Assembly (NCBI GenBank): GCA_047921175.1
Contig: JBLRWQ010000045.1
Location: forward strand, 1-25,759
Direction: 5' to 3'
Source of the DNA: T1Sed10-7 sp047921175
GTDB taxonomy: Bacteria; Actinomycetota; Nitriliruptoria; Nitriliruptorales; Nitriliruptoraceae
DNA: 25,759 bases
How positions within the stretch are numbered: position 1 is the stretch's first letter; each line of letters opens with the position of its first letter. Positions 7,414 to 12,834 of the stretch are shown piece after piece. Under the pieces are notes generated by a model. That model searched no databases. It was given only the letters and a program-made list of their open reading frames with translations, and was not told where the DNA came from. Position numbers and translations under genes: made by a program.

Positions 7414-7965
7414 CTACAGGGCGGTGGCGCCGATCGAGATCGCCACCGCGGTCAGGAACGCGCCGAGGATGCTGAGGACCAGAAGTTTGGTCTGGCTGTC
7501 CATCCGCTGAGCGACGGTGGCGGTGATGTGGTCGGTGAGACCGTCGAACCGCAGGGTCATGACCTGGGTCAGGTGCTCGAGACGTTCGCCCTGCAGCAAG
7601 GTGGCGGTCCGGAGATCGGCAACGTCCGTCTTCAGCCCGTCCATGTCGGTCCGCAGTCCGGTGACGTCGGTCCGCAGGCCGGTGACGTCGGTGCGCAGGC
7701 CGGTGACGTTGTTCTGGAGTTGGGTGACGTCGGTGCGCAGGCCGGTGACGTCGATCTTGAGCTGATCGACATCGACGCGCAGGCCGGTGACGTCGACCCG
7801 AAGCTCGCCGACATCGGTCCGCAGCGCGAGCAGGTCCTCCTGACGTGCGAGCTCGTCCCACCGGACCGGAGGGAGATGCTCCATCAGGGTCGCCGCCTGG
7901 TCGGGCCCGAGGACCTCCTCGAGCCGTGCCGTGAGTTCGTGCCTCGCACGTTCCGCTGCAGTCAT
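7414..7965 (-). CDS. Heptad-repeat coiled-coil protein with C-terminal membrane anchor
   Basis: A 183-residue protein. Residues 1-45 form a small helical region (ARHELTARLEEVLGPDQAATL). Residues about 47-120 are roughly nine heptads of the type V-T-G-L-R-T-D, with V at a and L at d, a classic parallel coiled coil. A linker (LLQGERLEHLTQVM) leads to one C-terminal hydrophobic helix (LLVLSILGAFLTAVAISIGATAL), so it is probably tail-anchored with the coil in the cytoplasm. Similar heptad proteins are annotated only as hypothetical or DUF1640-like. The ribosome site is GAGGTGG. The stop lies one base from the recR stop (convergent). Function is unknown; a membrane-tethered scaffold is my inference. 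Confidence 0.75.
   Translation of the reverse strand: MTAAERARHELTARLEEVLGPDQAATLMEHLPPVRWDELARQEDLLALRTDVGELRVDVTGLRVDVDQLKIDVTGLRTDVTQLQNNVTGLRTDVTGLRTDVTGLRTDMDGLKTDVADLRTATLLQGERLEHLTQVMTLRFDGLTDHITATVAQRMDSQTKLLVLSILGAFLTAVAISIGATAL
7627..7815 (-). repeat. 21-bp tandem repeats encoding heptads
   Basis: About nine consecutive 21-bp units. The best copies on the plus strand read like GGTGCGCAGGCCGGTGACGT, for example at 7669, 7690, 7732 and 7774. Units at 7711, 7753 and 7795 are diverged. One unit equals one protein heptad, so copy number can change in frame. Confidence 0.85.
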
Positions 7966-8140
7966 CGTGCCACCTCGCTGTCGGTCCCGCTACCGGGTGG
8001 TCGTCGGTCGCCGGGCCCATCATGCAGGCCGATCACGCGATCGCGGCCGCGCGGTCGACGGCCCTGTGGACAGCGAGGGCCGGCGGGGACGGTGACCGCC
8101 GGACCGGGCGGAGGTGGACAGCGGCGTCGTTGCGCGCGCC

Positions 8141-8187
8141 TACCCTCCACCGGTGGTGGAGGAGCGGCCACCTCGAGGCCACCGCTC
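8141..8187 (+). promoter_or_regulatory. lysC promoter and structured leader
   Basis: TACCCT (8141-8146) fits a -10 element. Just after it CTCCACC/GGTGGAG form a 7-bp hairpin with a 3-base loop. A second stem GAGCGG (8162-8167)/CCGCTC (8182-8187) encloses the palindrome CCTCGAGG. The leader ends 23 bases before lysC GTG 8211. It has no known riboswitch signature; the effect on expression is speculative. Nothing else is seen in 7966-8140. Confidence 0.35.
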
Positions 8188-8210
8188 ATCTGCGACGGAC
8201 CGGAGCCAGC

Positions 8211-9455
8211 GTGGCGATCGTGGTGCAGAAGTACGGCGGCACCTCCGTGGGTGACGTCGATCGCATGAAGAAGGTCGCCGACCGCGTGGCCCGCAGCCAC
8301 CGCGCCGGGAACCAGACCGTGGTCGTCGTCTCGGCGATGGGCAAGACGACCGATGACCTGGTGACCATGGCCGCGCGTATCAGCGAGCGGCCGCCAGAGC
8401 GCGAGCTCGACATCCTGCTCACCTCTGGTGAGCGGATCTCGATGTCCCTGCTGGCGATGGCGCTGCACGACCGAGGCGTCCCCGCGAAGTCCTTCACGGG
8501 CTCGCAGGCCGGCATCATCACCGATGCCGTCCACGGCAAGGCGCGCATCGTCAACATCACGCCCGGGCGGGTGCTGGGTGCGCTCGACGAGGGCAACGTC
8601 GCGATCGTGGCGGGTTTCGCCGGCGTCAGCCAGGACACCAAGGACATCACCACGCTCGGTCGGGGCGGCTCGGACACCACCGCGGTCGCCCTCGCCGCCG
8701 CGCTGGGTGCGGACGTGTGCGAGATCTACACCGACGTGGACGGCGTGTTCACCGCGGATCCGCGCATCGTCGCGGGTGCGCACAAGCTCGAGCGCATCTC
8801 GTACGAGGAGATGCTCGAGATGGCCGCGCAGGGGGCCGGGGTGCTGCAGGTCCGCAGCGTCGAGTTCGGCCGCAACCACGGCGTGCAGATCCACGTGCGC
8901 TCGTCGTTCAGCTACGCATCGGGCACGTGGGTCGGCCCGAAGGAGGACACGGTGGAGGACGCGATCATCTCCGGTGTCGCACATGACACCTCGGAGGCAA
9001 AGCTCACGATCCAGCAGGTCCCGGACCGTCCCGGTGTGGCCGCGCGGATCTTCTCCACCCTCGCGGAGGAGAACATCAACATCGACATGATCGTCCAGAA
9101 CGTCTCTGCGGACGGACGCACGGACATCTCCTTCACGCTGCCGCGCGGCGACACCTACAAGGCGCGCGGCGTGCTCGAGCCCCTGGCGGACGAGGTCGGT
9201 GCTGCGGGCATCAAGGTGGATGAGGACATCGCGAAGGTCTCGCTGGTGGGCGCCGGCATGAAGACCCACCCCGGCGTCGCTGCGAAGATGTTCGGTGCGT
9301 TGTCGGCCGCCGGGGTCAACATCGAGATGATCTCCACCTCGACCATCCGGGTCTCCGTCGTGGTGGCCAAGGAGCAGGTGGAGACCGCCGTGCAGGCGGT
9401 CCACGCGGTGTTCGGGCTCGGCGACGACGCCCGGCACGTGGAGGAGGGTGGCTGA
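8211..9455 (+). CDS. lysC: Aspartate kinase (alpha subunit)
   Basis: A 414-residue aspartokinase, the usual size. It phosphorylates L-aspartate as the first step towards lysine, diaminopimelate, threonine and methionine. The catalytic domain starts with KYGGTSVG (7-14), includes TSGERIS, FAGVSQDTKDITTLGRGGSD and YTDVDGVFTADPR, and is followed by two ACT regulatory domains from about residue 265 (VPDRPGVAARIF; GAGMKTHPGVAAKMF). GTG 8211 gives the canonical N-terminus; the ribosome site is a modest GGAG. The frame continues upstream without family similarity. Its stop overlaps the asd start (TGATG), so the two genes are co-transcribed and translationally coupled. Feedback control by Lys/Thr is expected from the family but not read directly. 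Confidence 0.97.
   Translation: MAIVVQKYGGTSVGDVDRMKKVADRVARSHRAGNQTVVVVSAMGKTTDDLVTMAARISERPPERELDILLTSGERISMSLLAMALHDRGVPAKSFTGSQAGIITDAVHGKARIVNITPGRVLGALDEGNVAIVAGFAGVSQDTKDITTLGRGGSDTTAVALAAALGADVCEIYTDVDGVFTADPRIVAGAHKLERISYEEMLEMAAQGAGVLQVRSVEFGRNHGVQIHVRSSFSYASGTWVGPKEDTVEDAIISGVAHDTSEAKLTIQQVPDRPGVAARIFSTLAEENINIDMIVQNVSADGRTDISFTLPRGDTYKARGVLEPLADEVGAAGIKVDEDIAKVSLVGAGMKTHPGVAAKMFGALSAAGVNIEMISTSTIRVSVVVAKEQVETAVQAVHAVFGLGDDARHVEEGG
8952..9455 (+). CDS. lysC: Aspartate kinase beta subunit (internal in-frame start)
   Basis: Inside lysC, GTG 8952 is preceded at correct spacing by AAGGAGGA (8940-8947), a better ribosome site than that of the full-length protein. It would yield a 167-residue product beginning VEDAIISGVAHDTSEAKLTI that contains only the two ACT domains. 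Corynebacterium and Bacillus lysC make such a beta subunit from the same in-frame position, giving an alpha2-beta2 enzyme. Position, ribosome site and start context all agree with that arrangement. Confidence 0.7.
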   Translation: MEDAIISGVAHDTSEAKLTIQQVPDRPGVAARIFSTLAEENINIDMIVQNVSADGRTDISFTLPRGDTYKARGVLEPLADEVGAAGIKVDEDIAKVSLVGAGMKTHPGVAAKMFGALSAAGVNIEMISTSTIRVSVVVAKEQVETAVQAVHAVFGLGDDARHVEEGG

Positions 9456-10519
9456 TGGGGGTCCGGATCGCGGTCGTCGGTGCCACCGGAGCGGTCGGTG
9501 AGGAGATGCGTCGCCAACTCGAGCGTCGCGACTTCCCGGTCGAGGGCGAGCCGCTCTACCTGGCCTCGGAGCGGTCAGCCGGACGGAAGCTGCCCTGGAA
9601 GGACGGCGAGGTGGAGGTCCGGGCGATCACGCCCGAGGCGTTCGACGGGGTCGATGTCGCGCTGTTCTCCGCTGGCGGTGCGCGTTCGAAGGAGTGGGCG
9701 CCGATCGCCGCCGAGCGTGGCGCGGTCGTCATCGACAACTCGTCCGCCTTCCGGCGTGACGAGGACGTGCCCCTCGTCGTCTCCGAGGTCAACCCGGACG
9801 CGATCCGGTACCGGCCCCGAGGCATCGTCGCGAACCCGAACTGCACCACGATGGTGCTCATGGTGGCGGCCAAGCCGCTGCATGCGGCCTTCGGGCTGAC
9901 CGAGATGGTCGCGACGAGCTACCAGGCCGCCGGTGGGGCCGGGCGCACCGGGATCGACGTCCTGCTCGAGCAGGCTCGCGCGATGCTCGAGGACGCCGAC
10001 CGCCTGGTGGGTGACGGCGCCGCGGTCCAGGCTGGCTACCCGGACCCGGCTGCCTTCTCCAAGGCGATCGCCTTCAACGTGCTCGCCCACTGCGGCTCCT
10101 TCACCGAGGAGCGCTACACGGACGAGGAGTGGAAGCTCGTCCACGAGTCGCGCAAGATCCTCTCCCTGCCGGCGCTGCGCGTGTCCCCGACCTGCGTCCG
10201 CGTGCCGGTCGTGGTGGGTCACGCGATCGCCGCACGGATGACCTTCGCGCAGCCCGTCGACCGTGAGGCCGCGATGGAGGCGCTGGCGGCTGCGCCGGGC
10301 CTGCTCGTCGAGGACGGGACGGGGCTCGACGGTGAGGACCTGGCCTACCCGACCCCGTTGGCGTCTGCCGGCCGCGACGAGGTCCTCGTCGGGCGGGTGC
10401 GGCAGGACCTGGGTGACCCCTACAGCCTCAACCTGTGGGTCGTCGGCGACAACCTCCTGAAGGGAGCTGCGCTCAACACCGTGCAGCTCGCCGAGCTGGT
10501 CGCCTCGGAAAATACTTGA
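9455..10519 (+). CDS. asd: Aspartate-semialdehyde dehydrogenase
   Basis: A 354-residue NADPH-dependent enzyme that reduces aspartyl phosphate to aspartate semialdehyde, directly following LysC. The NADP-binding motif GATGAVG is at residues 9-15. IDNSSAFR is at 93-100, and the active-site Cys130 lies in VANPNCTTMVL. SYQAAGGAG follows, and SPTCVRVPVVVGHA forms the substrate-binding region near the catalytic His. ATG 9455 overlaps the lysC stop by one base, giving a coupled lysC-asd operon as in many actinobacteria. The last codons and the stop lie inside the AT-rich repeat that precedes the next operon, so the 3' end of asd and that operator share bases. Confidence 0.97.
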   Translation: MGVRIAVVGATGAVGEEMRRQLERRDFPVEGEPLYLASERSAGRKLPWKDGEVEVRAITPEAFDGVDVALFSAGGARSKEWAPIAAERGAVVIDNSSAFRRDEDVPLVVSEVNPDAIRYRPRGIVANPNCTTMVLMVAAKPLHAAFGLTEMVATSYQAAGGAGRTGIDVLLEQARAMLEDADRLVGDGAAVQAGYPDPAAFSKAIAFNVLAHCGSFTEERYTDEEWKLVHESRKILSLPALRVSPTCVRVPVVVGHAIAARMTFAQPVDREAAMEALAAAPGLLVEDGTGLDGEDLAYPTPLASAGRDEVLVGRVRQDLGDPYSLNLWVVGDNLLKGAALNTVQLAELVASENT

Positions 10520-10544
10520 AAAGGAAGAAAGTACTTGCCATGCT
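10508..10544 (+). promoter_or_regulatory. AT-rich direct-repeat operator and promoter
   Basis: Two copies of GAAA(A/G)TACTTG, at 10508-10518 and 10527-10537, are 19 bases apart, near two helical turns, in an AT-rich island of a GC-rich window. TTGAAA (10516-10521) and CATGCT (10539-10544), spaced by 17, could be -35 and -10. It precedes the membrane protein/winged-helix pair, whose regulator is the natural candidate to bind here. Confidence 0.6.
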
Positions 10545-10573
10545 CGCGCCGCCGATGCATGGAGGCCACGAGT

Positions 10574-11068
10574 ATGTCCCGGTCCGCGCCGCAACCACCC
10601 GATGATGCCACGACCGCCCCCGGCGAGACGCGGAGCGAGCGCCTGTCCTCACCGACCCGGCACGAGGCCGACGAGCGCCTCGCCGCCCTCGACCGCCTCG
10701 GTCGCGAGGTGCGGGTCGCGGGACGGCAGTACGCCCGCTTCCTGCTCGGGCTCGGGGCGCTGTCGATGCTGTGGTTCGTGTCCTTGGCCTGGCTCGCGCC
10801 GAGCGACACCGGGGCGCTCATCAGCGGGGTCACCTTCGGGGTCTCCCTGGCGGCGCTGAGCCTGGCGCTCCTGCCGCGGGCCCGTGCCAGCCGGCACGGC
10901 TTCACGCGGCGCTGGCTGGTGTCGATGGGCCTGTGGGGGGTGTGCTTCGCGGTCTTCCTCACCGCGGGGCTGCTGTGGAACCGGGAGGAGACGTTCTACT
11001 GGCTCCTGACCGCTCCGTTGGTCGCCGGTCCGGCGTTCATCGGAGCGCAGGTGGAGGGTCGGACATGA
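10574..11068 (+). CDS. Small four-helix membrane protein
   Basis: A 164-residue membrane protein. The N-terminal 45 residues are polar and cytoplasmic (DERLAALDRLGREVR). Four hydrophobic helices follow, around YARFLLGLGALSMLWFVSLA, LISGVTFGVSLAALSLALL, VSMGLWGVCFAVFLTAGLLW and WLLTAPLVAGPAFIGA. ATG 10574 is chosen because GGAGG (10561-10565) lies 8 bases upstream. It overlaps the next gene by ATGA, so its product is coupled to a winged-helix regulator. Such regulator/membrane-protein pairs are widespread in actinobacteria, and the membrane partner is usually uncharacterised. I do not recognise a named family, and the transported or sensed molecule is unknown. Confidence 0.75.
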   Translation: MSRSAPQPPDDATTAPGETRSERLSSPTRHEADERLAALDRLGREVRVAGRQYARFLLGLGALSMLWFVSLAWLAPSDTGALISGVTFGVSLAALSLALLPRARASRHGFTRRWLVSMGLWGVCFAVFLTAGLLWNREETFYWLLTAPLVAGPAFIGAQVEGRT

Positions 11069-11370
11069 CCGCCACCCATCCCCGGCATCACCTCGACGAG
11101 CTCGTCCACCAACCGGTCCGGTTCTCGCTGTTGGCCACCCTCGCCGCGGCGGAGGAGGCGGAGTTCGCGTTCGTCCGGGACGCGATCGAGGTCAGTGACT
11201 CGGTGCTGTCGAAGCACGCCGCGACGTTGGAGGCCGCCGGCTACCTCGCGGTGCGCAAGGGCCACGTGGGGAAGCGGCCGCGGACCTGGCTCCGCCTGAC
11301 CGCCGAGGGGCGCGCAGCCTTCGAGGCCCACGTCGCGCTGCTGCAGGCGATCGCCGCCGGTGAGCGCTGA
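11065..11370 (+). CDS. Winged-helix DNA-binding regulator (HTH_34/MarR-like)
   Basis: A 101-residue single-domain regulator. The sequence LDELVHQPVRFSLLATLAAA, then the helix-turn-helix core AIEVSDSVLSKHAATLEAAG and the wing VRKGHVGKRPRTWLRLTAEG match the small 'winged helix DNA-binding domain' family often called transcriptional regulator. There is no ligand-binding domain, so the signal may come through protein contacts or its membrane partner. Its ATG overlaps the membrane protein stop (ATGA). It probably represses its own operon through the GAAA(A/G)TACTTG repeats upstream; this is inferred from position and from the habit of the family. Confidence 0.88.
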   Translation: MTATHPRHHLDELVHQPVRFSLLATLAAAEEAEFAFVRDAIEVSDSVLSKHAATLEAAGYLAVRKGHVGKRPRTWLRLTAEGRAAFEAHVALLQAIAAGER

Positions 11371-11401
11371 GGCGCCTCCTGTGCGCTCGTCGTCCGGGGC
11401 T

Positions 11402-11707
11402 TCAGGGCCTCGACGGGTCGATGGCCGAGCACCGGCACGGCAGCTCGTGGCACTTGGGGCAGCCGTCACCGTACCGGCGGGCCACCTCGACCCCGAGATC
11501 GACATCGCACAGGTCAGCGAGGCTCACCAGCCAGGCGAGCGCGTCGGTGAACTCCACGACGCGCTCGTCGTGGCCCTCGCGGCGGATCGCCCGGGAGAGC
11601 TCGCCCACCTCCTCGATGAACCACCCGAAGGTGGCATCGACCCCGCGGGCGCGATCCTGCGTGCCGTAGGTGGCGCGGATGACGGCCTGGAGGTCGGTGA
11701 GGTCCAC
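11402..11707 (-). CDS. MazG-like nucleotide pyrophosphohydrolase
   Basis: A 101-residue all-alpha NTP pyrophosphohydrolase-like protein. It shows the metal-binding pattern WFIEEVGELSRAIRRE (EExxE) and VEFTDALAWLVSLADL (ExxD) of single MazG domains, which hydrolyse (d)NTPs to NMPs and pyrophosphate. The C-terminus adds a Cys-rich tail, CPKCHELPCRC, that could bind zinc. The start is GTG 11707, with GGAG a few bases upstream. It lies downstream of tRNA-Pro on the same strand, beyond a strong hairpin. House-cleaning of non-canonical nucleotides is the usual role; the substrate is not shown. Confidence 0.85.
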   Translation of the reverse strand: MDLTDLQAVIRATYGTQDRARGVDATFGWFIEEVGELSRAIRREGHDERVVEFTDALAWLVSLADLCDVDLGVEVARRYGDGCPKCHELPCRCSAIDPSRP

Positions 11708-11744
11708 GGCGAGCTCCGAGGTGACGGCGGGGTGGCCCTGACGT

Positions 11745-11785
11745 ACACGGACGCGCGACCCGGGCTGCGGATCGCGCGTCCGTGT
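11745..11785 (-). terminator. 13-bp hairpin downstream of tRNA-Pro
   Basis: ACACGGACGCGCG (11745-11757) and CGCGCGTCCGTGT (11773-11785) pair perfectly around a 15-base loop, 10 bases beyond the tRNA-Pro CCA end and before the MazG-like gene. There is no T tract, so it may be a weak terminator or a processing and stability hairpin. Confidence 0.5.
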
Positions 11786-11794
11786 CCACGCTGC

Positions 11795-11872
11795 TGGTCG
11801 GGATGGCCGGATTCGAACCGGCGACCTCCTCGTCCCGAACGAGGCGCGCTAACCAAGCTGCGCTACATCCCG
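11795..11872 (-). tRNA. tRNA-Pro (anticodon CGG)
   Basis: The cloverleaf is complete: acceptor CGGGATG/CATCCCG, D arm GCGC/GCGC, anticodon stem CCTCG/CGAGG with loop TTCGGGA (anticodon CGG, codon CCG), and T arm GCCGG TTCGAAT CCGGC. Discriminator A is followed by an encoded CCA (11795-11797). It is the only one of the four tRNAs here with CCA in the gene. Confidence 0.97.
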
Positions 11873-11943
11873 GCGGGCGTGGCGTGCCCTCGCTGAGGGC
11901 GGGCGGCAGCGTACCGACCCACCACGGCGGCTGCGAACCCCGC

Positions 11944-12834
11944 TCAGCCCGTGAGCTCGAGCAGCGTGGCCTCCGGACGGCAGGCGAACCGGAAGGGCGC
12001 GTACGGGCTGTGACCCAGGCCGGCGGAGACGTGCAACCACCGGTCGCGGTACCGGGACAGGCCGCTCGCCTGGTCCAGCGGCAGGTCGCAGTTGGCGACC
12101 AGTGCGCCGATGCCCGGGAGGCGGACCTGGCCGCCATGGGTGTGTCCGGCGAGTAGCAGATCGTGGCCTGCGTCGACCAGCACGTCCAGGGCGGCGAGGT
12201 AGGGGGCGTGGACCAGGCCGAGGTGGACGATCGCGTCGCTACTCTGGGGCGTGACCACGTCCGGCGTGGGGATCACCGACGGGTCGAGGTGGGGGTCGTC
12301 GAAACCCCCGGCGGCGACCACGCCCGCGGGTATGTCGACCGTGACCGTGCCGCCGCGCAGCGTGGTGTAGCCGACCCGCTCCAGGCGACGGAGCAGGCGG
12401 TCGGTGTCGAGCCGGATGCCCGGGGTGCGGTGACGGGGGTCGGTCAGGTAGCGCCAGGGGGCCTTGGGTACGGGCCCGTACTGGTCGTTGCTTCCGATCA
12501 CCGACAGACCGGGACGTCCCCGCGAGGTCAGGGGAGCGAGCGCGGCGGCCGCGGCGTCCTCGGCATCGGGTCCCCCGAGCAGGTCACCGGTCGCGACCAC
12601 CAGGTCGTGGTCGAGGTCGGCGAGCCCGTGGACGAACGCGATCCGGTGGCGCTGCCGTGGCAGCAGGTGCAGGTCCGTGACGTGCAGGATGCGCAGGCGT
12701 CCCGGATGCCGCAGGACGCCCTCGACGCGCACGTGCGCCAGGCGGTACCAGCGGCGCTCGATGAGCGTGCCGTAGGTCACGCAGGCGGCGCCGGCGAGCG
12801 CGGTGCTGCCGACGGCTCGGGCCAGCCAGGTCAT
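11944..12834 (-). CDS. Membrane-anchored metallophosphoesterase
   Basis: A 296-residue calcineurin-like phosphoesterase. One N-terminal hydrophobic helix (residues about 8-22) anchors it. The dimetal motifs are HVTDLHLLP (Asp54, His56), GDLLGG (83-88), GSND (114-117), VHAPY (His209) and GHTHGGQ (230-236). It belongs to the YkuE-like group that acts at the envelope side; the substrate could be a lipid or cell-wall intermediate. Its ATG overlaps the stop of the penicillin-binding protein gene (ATGA), so the two are coupled. The same PBP-phosphoesterase order occurs in M. tuberculosis (PonA2-Rv3683), which supports a shared envelope role. Confidence 0.93.
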   Translation of the reverse strand: MTWLARAVGSTALAGAACVTYGTLIERRWYRLAHVRVEGVLRHPGRLRILHVTDLHLLPRQRHRIAFVHGLADLDHDLVVATGDLLGGPDAEDAAAAALAPLTSRGRPGLSVIGSNDQYGPVPKAPWRYLTDPRHRTPGIRLDTDRLLRRLERVGYTTLRGGTVTVDIPAGVVAAGGFDDPHLDPSVIPTPDVVTPQSSDAIVHLGLVHAPYLAALDVLVDAGHDLLLAGHTHGGQVRLPGIGALVANCDLPLDQASGLSRYRDRWLHVSAGLGHSPYAPFRFACRPEATLLELTG

